Below, one piece after another: positions 54,971 to 64,000 of a stretch of DNA of 64,000 nt. The translations under genes were made by a program, and so were the position numbers. Location: contig NZ_CP133018.1 in the NCBI RefSeq assembly GCF_030866785.1, positions 1,612,001 through 1,676,000 on the forward strand, in the 5' to 3' direction. The notes below the pieces were generated by a model. That model saw only the letters and a program-made list of their open reading frames with translations. It was not told where the DNA came from and did not search any database. This DNA comes from Agromyces protaetiae. Its GTDB lineage: Bacteria; Actinomycetota; Actinomycetes; Actinomycetales; Microbacteriaceae. Within the stretch, counting starts at the first letter, position 1. Each line of letters starts with the position of its first letter.

Positions 54971-55088
54971 CCGAGCTCAGTCCGGCCGAGCTCAGTCCGG
55001 CCGAGCTCAGTCCGGCCCGAGCTCAGTCCGGCCCGAGCTCAGTCCGGCCGAGCTCAGTCCGGGCCCGAGCTCAGTCCAGCCCGAGCTC
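54971..55088. repeat. 15-17-bp minisatellite running into the bcp stop codon
   Basis: About seven copies of CCGAGCTCAGTCCGG, some with one or two extra C/G at the joint. The last copy (from 55065) contains the bcp stop codon and final codons, so the array seems to have grown outward from the 3' end of bcp. Confidence 0.93.
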
Positions 55089-55544
55089 GCGGCGCAGCCG
55101 CGCGACGTGCCCGGTCGCCTTGACGTTGTACATGGCCTTCTCGACCCGGCCGTCCTCGTCGAGGATGAACGTCGAACGGATCGAGCCGACGACGGTCTTG
55201 CCGTAGAGCGACTTCTCGCCCCAGACGCCGTACGCCTGCTGCACGGCGAGGTCGGGGTCGGAGAGCAGCGTGAACGTCAGCCGGTCACGCTCGGCGAAAC
55301 GCCGAAGCTTGTCGACGTCGTCCTTGGACACGCCGAGCACCGTGACGCCCGCTGCGGCGAACGAGTTCAGGTTGTCGCGGAAGTCGCACGCCTCGGTCGT
55401 GCACCCGGGCGTCATCGCCTCGGGGTAGAAATACAGGACGACTTTGGACCCACGCAGATCCGACAGCGTCACGGGCGAGCCCTGCTGGTCGGTGAGGGTG
55501 AAGTCGGGGGCGAGGTCGCCGGCGGCGAGTCGAGCTTCGGTCAT
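55071..55544 (-). CDS. bcp: Thioredoxin-dependent peroxiredoxin (BCP/PrxQ)
   Basis: A 157-residue peroxidase reducing H2O2 and organic peroxides. Peroxidatic C48 and resolving C53 lie in the TPGCTTEACDFRD motif, the alpha2 (CX4C) type. The thioredoxin-fold signatures YFYPEAMTPGC and GVWGEKSLYGK are clear. Start MTEARLAAGDLAPDF; longer upstream frame rejected. Reduced by thioredoxin, it would belong functionally with the SigH redox response encoded nearby. Confidence 0.94.
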   Translation of the reverse strand: MTEARLAAGDLAPDFTLTDQQGSPVTLSDLRGSKVVLYFYPEAMTPGCTTEACDFRDNLNSFAAAGVTVLGVSKDDVDKLRRFAERDRLTFTLLSDPDLAVQQAYGVWGEKSLYGKTVVGSIRSTFILDEDGRVEKAMYNVKATGHVARLRRELGLD

Positions 55545-55573
55545 GCCTCCATCGTAGGCACCGCAGGGCCCGG

Positions 55574-56619
55574 TCAGCGTCCCGGCGCGAAGGTGCCGAG
55601 CAGCCGCTGCAACGAATCCAGACGCGCGGCGCCCGTCTCGCCGAGCTCGCCGGCGTCGACCGCTTCCACGATCGCGCAGTCGGGCGCGTCGGGAAGGTGC
55701 GTGCAGCCACGGGGGCACTGCTCGGCGATCCGGGCGAGGTCGGTGAACGCGGCGAGGATGCTCGATAGGTCGACGTGTCCCAAGCCGAACGAACGGACCC
55801 CGGGGGTGTCGATCACCCAACCGTGCCGCTCGCCGGCCTCGACCCGCAGCGAGACGGTCGACGATGAGGTGTGACGTCCGCGCCCCGTGACGACGTTCAC
55901 GCCGCCGGTGGCCCGGTGCGCGCTCGGGACGAGCGCGTTCACGAGCGTCGACTTGCCGACTCCCGAATGGCCTACGAACACCGTGCGATGTCCCATGAGG
56001 CGTTCAGCGATCGCCTCGAGCGGCATCCGCTCGCTCCCACTCAAAAACACGGGGATGTCGAGTCCGGCGAAGTTCTCGAGGAAGGTGGCGGGGTCGGCGA
56101 GATCGGTCTTCGTCACGCAGAGCAGCGGGGCGATGCCCGCGTCGTACGCGGCGACGAGATAGCGGTCGACGAGCCGGACTCTCGGCTCGGGATCGGCGGC
56201 GGCGATGACGATGAGCATCTGGTCGGCGTTGGCGACGATGATGCGCTCGACCTCGTCGGTGTCGTCGGCGCTCCGGCGCAGCAGCGTGCTGCGCTCGCCG
56301 ATCCGCACGATGCGGGCCAGCGTTCCCGGTTCGCCCGTGGTGTCACCCACGAGGTCGACGAAGTCGCCTGTGACGACCGATTTCCGGCGCAGCTCGCTGG
56401 CCCGGGCCGCCGTCAGCTCGCGCTCGGTCGGACCGGCTTCGTCGACGAGCACCGAGTACCGGCCGCGATCGACGCCGAGCACGACGCCGCGTACCGCGTC
56501 GGCGTGCTCCGGACGCACCTTGCTGCGCGGCCTGCTGCCGCGCCGGTTGGGCCGTACGCGGACATCGGACTCGTCGAACTCGGGTTCGTCGTCCTCGTCG
56601 TCGTCCGCGTCCCACCAGC

Positions 56620-56623
<4 letters not shown>
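55574..56623 (-). CDS. rsgA: Ribosome small-subunit GTPase RsgA
   Basis: A 349-residue circularly permuted GTPase for late 30S maturation. After an acidic N-terminus (DADDDEDDEPEFDESD) and an OB-like domain, the G motifs appear in permuted order: G4 TKTD, then G1 GHSGVGKST, then G3 DTPGVRSFG. The C-terminal zinc element is CPRGCTHLPDAPDC. The ATG overlaps the aroA stop by 4 bp (ATGA), so both are cotranslated, an arrangement common in Actinobacteria. Confidence 0.95.
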
Positions 56624-57987
<1,364 letters not shown>

Positions 57988-58025
57988 CGGTTATCAACAG
58001 TAGCGCGAGGCGTACGAAGGGAACG

Positions 58026-58745
58026 GTGCCAGTGACGATCAGTGTGCTCGAGCGGCCGGCGGTCCCGCAGGTCACGTCGGTCAAGGGTGTTCTCCCGCCG
58101 GACGATCTAGGATGGCCGGTGATGACTGCCGACCAGATGGACGCCGCGGCGACCGAAGCGGAACGCCCCTTGGGGGAGCTCTTCGAGGAGCAGGCGCTGC
58201 CCTACCTCGATCAGCTCTACGCGGCGGCGCTGCGCATGACGAAGAACCCCGCCGACGCGCAAGACCTCGTGCAGGAGACGTTCGTCAAGGCGTATGCCGC
58301 GTTCGCCCAGTTCACGCAGGGGACGAATCTCAAAGCGTGGCTGTACCGGATCCTCACCAACACCTTCATCAATACGTACCGCAAGAAGCAGCGTGAGCCG
58401 TATCAGGGCACGATCGACGAGCTCGAGGACTGGCAGCTCGGTGGCGCCGAGTCGACGACCGCGACGTCCAGCCGCTCGGCGGAGGCCGAGGCGATCGACC
58501 ACCTGCCCGACAGCGCGGTCAAAGATGCCCTGCAGGCGTTGCCGGAGGACTTCCGCCTCGCCGTGTACTTCGCCGACGTCGAAGGCTTCTCCTACCAGGA
58601 GATCGCCGATCTGATGAACACCCCCATCGGGACCGTGATGAGCCGCCTGCACCGTGGCCGGCGTCTGCTTCGCGAGTCCCTCGCCGACTACGCCCGCGGA
58701 CAGGGCTTCGCCGTAGCCGACCGACCCACCAGGAGTGCGAAATGA
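58026..58745 (+). CDS. sigH: ECF sigma factor SigH/SigR, thiol-oxidative stress
   Basis: An alternative sigma factor of group ECF12 type. Region 2 is [40 protein letters not shown] with [22 protein letters not shown]; region 4 is [45 protein letters not shown]. From GTG 58026 (AAGGG four bases upstream) it has 239 residues; from ATG 58122 it has 207, the usual SigH length. Both starts look usable: the long one from the GGAAT promoter, the short one from a TAGGAT element 8 nt before the ATG. Its stop overlaps the anti-sigma gene (ATGA). Confidence 0.94.
   Translation: MPVTISVLERPAVPQVTSVKGVLPPDDLGWPVMTADQMDAAATEAERPLGELFEEQALPYLDQLYAAALRMTKNPADAQDLVQETFVKAYAAFAQFTQGTNLKAWLYRILTNTFINTYRKKQREPYQGTIDELEDWQLGGAESTTATSSRSAEAEAIDHLPDSAVKDALQALPEDFRLAVYFADVEGFSYQEIADLMNTPIGTVMSRLHRGRRLLRESLADYARGQGFAVADRPTRSAK
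58108..58113 (+). promoter_or_regulatory. -10 element for the short SigH form (leaderless type)
   Basis: TAGGAT lies 8 nt before the ATG at 58122, inside the codons of the long form. This would be a basal, SigH-independent promoter giving the 207-residue protein. Confidence 0.5.
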
Positions 58746-58999
58746 CCGACTGCGGTTGCGAGAAGGCCCGAGCCGAGCTCGAGGAGTATCTGCACAACGA
58801 GCTGCGTCGTGAGGACGCCGCGGATATCCGCGAGCACATGGAGAACTGCCCGGACTGCTCGGCCGAGCTGAAGGTGGGCATCACCATCACCGAGGTCGTG
58901 CAGCGCGCCTGCCGTGAGAGCGCACCCGACGAGCTGCGCACCGTCGTCCTCACCCGGATCCGTGAGATCCAGGCGCACGGTGTCCTCGTCGTCGACTGA
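58742..58999 (+). CDS. rsrA: Zinc-containing anti-sigma factor (RsrA/RshA type)
   Basis: An 85-residue redox switch. The ZAS motif H32-x3-C36-x2-C39 (EHMENCPDC) plus C6 gives the zinc ligand set; the C6-to-H32 distance of 26 equals that of Streptomyces RsrA. C57 matches the position of a C-terminal RsrA Cys. Thiol oxidation should form a disulfide, release zinc and free SigH. Translation is coupled to sigH by ATGA overlap. Confidence 0.94.
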   Translation: MTDCGCEKARAELEEYLHNELRREDAADIREHMENCPDCSAELKVGITITEVVQRACRESAPDELRTVVLTRIREIQAHGVLVVD

Positions 59000-59057
59000 C
59001 GCGCCGAACCCCGCCGGATCAACCCTTCGGTGGAAGCGCCGACGTGATGGCGCCGCG

Positions 59058-59063
59058 TAGCGT
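59058..59063 (+). promoter_or_regulatory. -10 element of the MMPL gene (leaderless type)
   Basis: TAGCGT lies 8 nt before the ATG at 59072; no Shine-Dalgarno is visible. Confidence 0.5.
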
Positions 59064-59071
59064 CGTCCCCG

Positions 59072-61312
59072 ATGGACACGACTGAGCACCACCCGCACCA
59101 CGAGCACCACCCGCACCACCGTCATCGAGCGGGCCGCGTGCCCGTGTGGCTTCGCGTCACCATCCCGACGGTGCTCATCCTCGTCTGGTTGGCGCTGTTC
59201 GGCGCCGGCGGCGCCTCGTTCGGCTCACTGTCCGACGTCGTCGTGAACGACCAGGCGCAGTTCCTGCCCGCCTCGGCCGAGGCCACCGAGGTGAACGAGC
59301 TGCAGGAGGCGTTCCGCGACTCCGACGCGATCCCCGCGATCGTCGTGGTCGCGTCCGACGACGATCTCGACGAGGCGCAGCTCGACGCGGTCGCCGACCT
59401 GCGGGACGAGGTGCTCGAGCTCGAGGGCGTGGTGGCGGACGAGACGTCACCGGTCATCGTGAGCGATGACGGGCAGGCGGCGCAGTTCGTCGCCTCGATC
59501 GACTCCGGCGACGGGGAAGGCGGCCCGCGCGACGTCGTCGAGGAGATGCGCGGCCTGCTGGAGGCGTCGCCGATCCCGGGCGCCGACGCCGCCGTGACCG
59601 GTCCGGCGGGCTTCACCGCCGATCTCGCGGGAGCGTTCAGCGGCATCGACGGCCTGCTTCTGGCGGTCGCGCTCGCCGCGGTGTTCGTCATCCTGGTGGT
59701 CGTCTACCGGTCGCCGTTGCTGCCGATCATCGTGCTCCTCACCAGCCTCACCGCGCTCTGCGCGTCGGTGCTGGTCGTCGTCTCCCTCGCGGCGGCCGAC
59801 GTGCTGCCCATCTCCGGGCAGACGCAGGGGATCCTGTTCATCCTCGTCATCGGCGCCGCGACCGACTACGCACTGCTTTACATCGCGCGGTATCGCGAGG
59901 CATTGGGCCAGTACGAGCGGAAGTGGGATGCCACCTGGGCGGCGCTCAAGGGCGCCTGGGAACCCATCGTCGCCTCCGGCGGCACGGTCATCGTCGGTCT
60001 GCTGATCCTGCTCGCGAGTGAGCTGAACTCGAACAAGATCCTCGGTCCGGTCGCCGCCATCGGCATCGTCTTCGCGTTGCTCGCCGCGCTCACGCTGCTC
60101 CCGGCGCTGCTGCTCTGGGCGGGTCGGGTCGCGTTCTGGCCGCGGAAGGTCAGGCGAGCGGATGCCTCGGCCGAGGCATCCGCGTCGGCCGGAGCGCCTG
60201 CACCGGCCCTCGGGCGCGAGCGCGGCCTGTGGGCCGCGATCGGGCGTCTCGTCTCCCGGCGGCCGCGCACGGTGTGGATCGCGTCCGTGGTCGTGCTGGC
60301 CGCGATGTGCCTCGGCCTGCCGCAGCTCAAGGCCGACGGGGTGGCGTCGAGCGAGTTCGTGCTCGGACAGTCGCAGGCGCGCGACGGTCAGCAGCTGCTC
60401 GGCGAGCACTTCCCGGCCGGGTCCGGCACGCCCGCGGTGGTCATCGGCCCTGAGGCTGAGCTTCAGGCGATCACCGACCTGGCGCTCGCCACCGACGGTG
60501 TCGAGTCGGTCGCGGTGCTCGCCTCGGACTCGCCGGCCGGTCAGGCACCGGTCACGGCGGACGGCGTGCAGGCGTTCGGGCCGCCAGGGACGCCGGCGCC
60601 AGCGCCGACCGTGGTCGACGGCGAGGTGCTGCTGCAGGTCACACTCGCCGACCCGGCCGATTCGCTCGAGGCCGAGGCGACGATCGCCGATCTGCGTCAG
60701 CGACTGGATGAGGTCGGCGACGACGTGCTGGTCGGCGGGCCGACCGCGGTCGCGCTCGACACGGTCGAGGCGTCGATCGCGGACCGGACGCTGATCATCC
60801 CGCTCGTGCTCGCCGCGATCCTGCTGATCCTCATGCTGCTGCTGCGCGCGATCGTCGCACCGGTGCTGCTCATCGCGAGCGTGGTGTTGTCGTACGCGGC
60901 GGCGCTCGGCATCTCGGCACTCGTGTTCAACGGGATCTTCGGGTTCCCGGGGGCCGACCCCTCGGTGCCGTTGTTCGCGTTCGTGTTCCTGGTCGCGCTG
61001 GGCGTGGACTACAACATCTTCCTGATGACCCGGGTCCGCGAGGAGTCGGCGCTCGTCGGGACGCGTCCCGGCATCGTGCGGGGCCTCCGCCTGACGGGTG
61101 GCGTGATCACGTCGGCCGGACTCGTGCTCGCGGCGACCTTCGCCGCGCTCGGGGTGCTGCCGATCCTGTTCCTCGCGCAGATCTCGTTCATCGTCGCGTT
61201 CGGCGTGCTGCTCGACACCTTCCTCGTGCGCACCCTGCTCGTGCCCGCCCTCTCCTACGACCTGGGCCGGGTCATCTGGTGGCCGTCGAAGCTGAGCCGC
61301 AGCGCGAAGTAA
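59072..61312 (+). CDS. MMPL/RND-family transporter with His-rich N-terminus
   Basis: A 746-residue transporter with two MMPL halves. Each has a helix (VWLRVTIPTVLILVWLALF; RTVWIASVVVLAAMCLGL), an exported domain of ~150 residues and a bundle of five or more helices. The RND-like motifs GAATDYALLYIARYREAL (first half) and ALGVDYNIFLMTRVREES (second half) contain the Asp/Tyr pair that carries protons. It exports lipids or drugs by family; substrate unknown. The cytoplasmic N-terminus holds a striking His cluster (EHHPHHEHHPHHRHR). Confidence 0.93.
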   Translation: MDTTEHHPHHEHHPHHRHRAGRVPVWLRVTIPTVLILVWLALFGAGGASFGSLSDVVVNDQAQFLPASAEATEVNELQEAFRDSDAIPAIVVVASDDDLDEAQLDAVADLRDEVLELEGVVADETSPVIVSDDGQAAQFVASIDSGDGEGGPRDVVEEMRGLLEASPIPGADAAVTGPAGFTADLAGAFSGIDGLLLAVALAAVFVILVVVYRSPLLPIIVLLTSLTALCASVLVVVSLAAADVLPISGQTQGILFILVIGAATDYALLYIARYREALGQYERKWDATWAALKGAWEPIVASGGTVIVGLLILLASELNSNKILGPVAAIGIVFALLAALTLLPALLLWAGRVAFWPRKVRRADASAEASASAGAPAPALGRERGLWAAIGRLVSRRPRTVWIASVVVLAAMCLGLPQLKADGVASSEFVLGQSQARDGQQLLGEHFPAGSGTPAVVIGPEAELQAITDLALATDGVESVAVLASDSPAGQAPVTADGVQAFGPPGTPAPAPTVVDGEVLLQVTLADPADSLEAEATIADLRQRLDEVGDDVLVGGPTAVALDTVEASIADRTLIIPLVLAAILLILMLLLRAIVAPVLLIASVVLSYAAALGISALVFNGIFGFPGADPSVPLFAFVFLVALGVDYNIFLMTRVREESALVGTRPGIVRGLRLTGGVITSAGLVLAATFAALGVLPILFLAQISFIVAFGVLLDTFLVRTLLVPALSYDLGRVIWWPSKLSRSAK
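60158..60183. repeat. 26-bp perfect palindrome inside the MMPL gene
   Basis: GCGGATGCCTCGG (60158-60170) is followed directly by its inverse CCGAGGCATCCGC (60171-60183), with no spacer, in codons for DASAEASA between the two MMPL halves. Confidence 0.85.
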
Positions 61313-61322
61313 CGCCTCACCC

Positions 61323-61364
61323 GGAACCCGGAACCCGGAACCCGGAACCCAGAACCCGGAACCG
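61323..61364. repeat. 7-bp tandem repeat GGAACCC, six copies
   Basis: Six head-to-tail heptamers (one reads AGAACCC, the last GGAACCG) lie just after the MMPL stop codon. Confidence 0.93.
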
Positions 61365-61445
61365 CCGAGCGGTCGCTGATGGTGTGTGTCTCGCGCTCAT
61401 ACCCGCCATCCGCGACCGCTCGATGAGGGAGACGCGGCGGCGAAC

Positions 61446-61481
61446 GCGAAGAGCGGATGCCACGAGGCATCCGCTCTTCGC
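61446..61481. terminator. Bidirectional terminator hairpin between MMPL and kgd
   Basis: GCGAAGAGCGGATGCC (61446-61461) and GGCATCCGCTCTTCGC (61466-61481) form a perfect 16-bp stem with loop ACGA, midway between convergent genes. Confidence 0.8.
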
Positions 61482-61510
61482 ATGGTGGCCGGCGCCGCCG
61501 ACGCTCGCGC

Positions 61511-64000
61511 TTACAGCGTGAGCGCGCGGCGCACGATGTCCTGCTGTTCGAGGGCGTGTCGCTTGGCCGACCCGGTGGCGGGCGACGCAGCGGCCGCGCG
61601 CGCCACGACCCGCACCTCGCGGGGCCCCAGCTTGTTCGTCTCGATGATGAAGTACGGCCACGCCCCCTGGTTCTCGGGCTCGTCCTGTGCCCACATCAGC
61701 TCGGCGTTCGGGTAGGAGTCGGCGATCGCCTTCAGCTCGGTCGCCGCGAGCGGATACAGCTGCTCGAGCCGGACCAGCGCGATCTCGGGGTTCGGATTCT
61801 TCTCGAGCTCCGCGAGCAGGTCGTAGTAGAGCTTGCCCGACAGGAACACGACCCGCTTCACGGCCGCCTTGTCGGTGATCCGTGCGTCGTCGATCACCGG
61901 TTCGAACTTGCCGCTCGTGAAGTCCGCGACCTCGCTCGTCGCTCCGCGCAGGCGCAGCATCGCCTTCGGCGTGAACACCACGAGGGGCCGCCGCGGCCGG
62001 GCGTACGCCTGGCGACGGAGCAGGTGGAAGTACGATGCGGGGGTCGACGGGCGCGCGACGGTCATGTTGTTCTCGGCGCACAGCTGCAGGTACCGCTCGA
62101 TGCGCGCGCTGGAGTGGTCGGGGCCTTGCCCTTCGTAGCCGTGGGGGAGCAGCAGCACGACGCTCGAGCGCTGACCCCACTTCTGCTCGGCCGACGAGAT
62201 GAACTCGTCGATGATGATCTGCGCGCCGTTCGCGAAGTCGCCGAACTGGGCCTCCCAGAGCACGAGCGCATCGGCTCGCTCGACCGAGTAGCCGTATTCG
62301 AAGCCCATCGCGGCGTACTCGCTGAGCAGCGAGTCGTAGATCCAGAACTTCGCCTGGTTCTCCGAGAGGTTCTGCAGGGGCAGCCACTCCTGGCCGTTCG
62401 CACGGTCGTGGAGCACCGCGTGCCGCTGCACGAACGTGCCGCGCCGGGCGTCCTGCCCGGCGAACCGCACGGGCGTGCCCTCGAGCAGCAGGGACCCGAG
62501 CCCGAGCAGCTCGCCGAAGCCCCAGTCGATCTTGCCGGTGCGGCTCATCTCGTAGCGCTTCGTCAGCAACTGCTGGATCTTCGGGTGGACCGTGAATCCG
62601 GCCGGCTTGTTGTTGAACGCATCGCCGATGGCGTGCACGACCTCGAGCGAGACACCGGTGGTCTCGAGCTCGCCCGCGGCGGGTTCGGCGCCGCCGTCGG
62701 TGTCCGTGCCCGACCCGCCGACGATCGGGATCGCCCCGGTCTGCGCCGCGTGCGTCTCGGCGAACGCGCGCTCCATGCGGTCCTGGAAGTCGCGGTGCGC
62801 CTCTTCGTACTCGTCCTCGGTGATGTCGCCGCGGCCGACGAGCGCCTCGGTGTAGAGCTTGCGCACCGAGCGCTTGGCCTCGATGAGGTTGTACATGAGC
62901 GGCTGGGTCATCGAGGGGTCGTCGCCCTCGTTGTGGCCCCGGCGACGGTAGCACACGAGGTCGATGACCACGTCGCGCTTGAACTCCTGCCGGTACCGGA
63001 AGGCGAGCTCGGCGACCCGCACGACGGCCTCGGGGTCGTCGCCGTTCACGTGGAAGATCGGCGCCTGGATCGTCTTCGCCACGTCCGTCGAGTAGATCGA
63101 GGAGCGCGCGTCGCCGGGGACGGTCGTGAAGCCGACCTGATTGTTGATGTTGACGTGGATCGTGCCGCCCGTGCGGTACCCGCGCAGCTGCGACATCTGC
63201 ATCGTCTCGAGCACGACGCCCTGGCCGGCCATGGCGGCGTCGCCGTGCACGAGGATCGGCAGCGTCGAGAAGGTGCCGATGGGCTTGCGGTCCTGCTTGG
63301 CGCGGACGATGCCCTCGAGCACCCCGTCGACCGCCTCCAGATGCGACGGGTTCGCGGCGAGGGTGACGGTGATCTGCTCGCCCTCGTCCGCGGTGAAGGT
63401 GCCCTCGGTGCCGAGGTGGTACTTCACGTCGCCTGAGCCGTGCGCACTGGCGGTGCCCTCGAACTCTTGGAAGACCTGACCGTAGGTCTTGCCGGCGATG
63501 TTCGTCAGGACGTTCAGCCGGCCGCGGTGCGCCATGCCGATCGCGACCTCGTCGAGGCCTTCCTTCGCCGCGCCCTGGAGGATCTCGTCGAGCAGTGCGA
63601 TGACGGACTCGCCGCCCTCGAGGCTGAAGCGCTTCTGCCCGACGTACTTCGTCTGCAGGAACGTCTCGAACGCCTCGGCCTCGTTCAGCTTGCGGAGGAT
63701 CCGCATCTGCTCGTTGTGGTTGGGCTTCTCGTACTTGCGCTCGACCTGGTGCTGGATCCACTTTCGCTGCACGGGGTCTTGGATGTGCATGTACTCGATG
63801 CCGATCGTGCGGCAGTACGAGTCGCGGAGGATGCCGAGGATGTCGCGGAGCAGCGCGGTGCGGGTGTCGCCGAAGCCGCCCGTCACGAACTCGCGGTCGA
63901 GGTCCCAGAACGTGAGGCCGTGACTGTCGAGGTCGAGGTCGGGGTGCGAGCGCTGCACGTACTCGAGCGGGTCGATGTCGGCCATGAGGTGGCCCCGCAC
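61511..64000 (-). CDS. kgd: Multifunctional 2-oxoglutarate decarboxylase/dehydrogenase Kgd, partial (5' end outside window)
   Basis: The C-terminal 829 residues of the ThDP-dependent 2-oxoglutarate metabolism enzyme; the N-terminal acyltransferase-like domain is beyond the right edge. Visible: [13 protein letters not shown] linker, the active-site start [35 protein letters not shown], the ThDP/Mg motif [13 protein letters not shown] ... NNQVGFTT, and the transketolase-like C-terminal domain (FGYSVE-type [27 protein letters not shown]). In Actinobacteria Kgd feeds the TCA cycle and is inhibited by GarA. No frameshift seen. Confidence 0.95.
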   Translation of the reverse strand: MRGHLMADIDPLEYVQRSHPDLDLDSHGLTFWDLDREFVTGGFGDTRTALLRDILGILRDSYCRTIGIEYMHIQDPVQRKWIQHQVERKYEKPNHNEQMRILRKLNEAEAFETFLQTKYVGQKRFSLEGGESVIALLDEILQGAAKEGLDEVAIGMAHRGRLNVLTNIAGKTYGQVFQEFEGTASAHGSGDVKYHLGTEGTFTADEGEQITVTLAANPSHLEAVDGVLEGIVRAKQDRKPIGTFSTLPILVHGDAAMAGQGVVLETMQMSQLRGYRTGGTIHVNINNQVGFTTVPGDARSSIYSTDVAKTIQAPIFHVNGDDPEAVVRVAELAFRYRQEFKRDVVIDLVCYRRRGHNEGDDPSMTQPLMYNLIEAKRSVRKLYTEALVGRGDITEDEYEEAHRDFQDRMERAFAETHAAQTGAIPIVGGSGTDTDGGAEPAAGELETTGVSLEVVHAIGDAFNNKPAGFTVHPKIQQLLTKRYEMSRTGKIDWGFGELLGLGSLLLEGTPVRFAGQDARRGTFVQRHAVLHDRANGQEWLPLQNLSENQAKFWIYDSLLSEYAAMGFEYGYSVERADALVLWEAQFGDFANGAQIIIDEFISSAEQKWGQRSSVVLLLPHGYEGQGPDHSSARIERYLQLCAENNMTVARPSTPASYFHLLRRQAYARPRRPLVVFTPKAMLRLRGATSEVADFTSGKFEPVIDDARITDKAAVKRVVFLSGKLYYDLLAELEKNPNPEIALVRLEQLYPLAATELKAIADSYPNAELMWAQDEPENQGAWPYFIIETNKLGPREVRVVARAAAASPATGSAKRHALEQQDIVRRALTL

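Noticed and set aside
54971..55088. Possible CRISPR or transposon end repeats
   Set aside because: Units of 15-17 bp abut each other with no unique spacers, and no transposase is nearby.

Overview
The window is high-GC DNA with almost every third codon position G or C. Its gene set is typical of a Gram-positive actinobacterium: WhiB, mtrA-mtrB-lpqB, the lipoprotein-anchored Rieske protein, a SigH/RsrA-type pair, a Kgd-type 2-oxoglutarate decarboxylase/dehydrogenase, PPOX-class oxidoreductase and two actinobacterial aminopeptidases N. Gene order and codon flavour (many GGATGCC/GGCATCC words, leaderless starts, DUF4350-DUF4129-MoxR-DUF58 next to mtrAB) point to Microbacteriaceae, perhaps close to Agromyces; the genus is a guess. 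The piece looks chromosomal and core. I see no insertion sequence, phage or CRISPR array.

Layout. 1-5.6 kb: the end of a two-component system, a Rieske/DUF2231 pair, acyl-CoA thioesterase II, an unknown protein and a flavin dehydrogenase. 5.6-12.6 kb (minus): two tandem aminopeptidase N genes, an MscS channel and a group II truncated haemoglobin. 12.7-18.2 kb (plus): rpiB, an Fpg/Nei glycosylase, an amidohydrolase and a second two-component system. 18.2-24.7 kb is the most accessory part: Dps, a Phd/RelE-like toxin-antitoxin pair with a palindromic operator, a hydrolase, a PPOX protein, a DUF1254 protein, tRNA-Gly and a secreted chorismate mutase. 24.8-28.6 kb is one gene for a 1287-residue polytopic membrane protein. 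28.8-32.1 kb: tRNA-Pro, trigger factor, adenosylhomocysteinase.

32.2-48.6 kb is a cell-envelope block: RDD and SpoIIM-like proteins, a five-gene overlapping minus-strand operon (membrane protein, DUF4129, DUF4350, MoxR, DUF58), then mtrA-mtrB-lpqB, comF, hpf and secA on the plus strand. 48.8-54.9 kb: an Rv3235-type protein, an HTH protein, a SAF-domain/CpaE-like pair, PdtaS-type kinase, WhiB1 and a small membrane protein. 55-64 kb: bcp, rsgA and aroA (minus), the redox sigma factor and its zinc anti-sigma factor, an MMPL exporter, and the 3' part of kgd, which runs off the right edge.

Themes. Many genes have a TANNNT hexamer 6-9 nt before the start codon and no Shine-Dalgarno, so they are probably leaderless. 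The sigma factor has a perfect GGAAT-N18-GTT promoter ahead of a long start and a leaderless-type promoter ahead of a short start. mtrA is preceded by a 20-codon, apparently leaderless ORF whose stop overlaps the mtrA start. Short tandem arrays (7 to 30 bp units) occur at gene ends and in protein tails at several places, and several convergent gene pairs are separated by long, nearly perfect palindromes.
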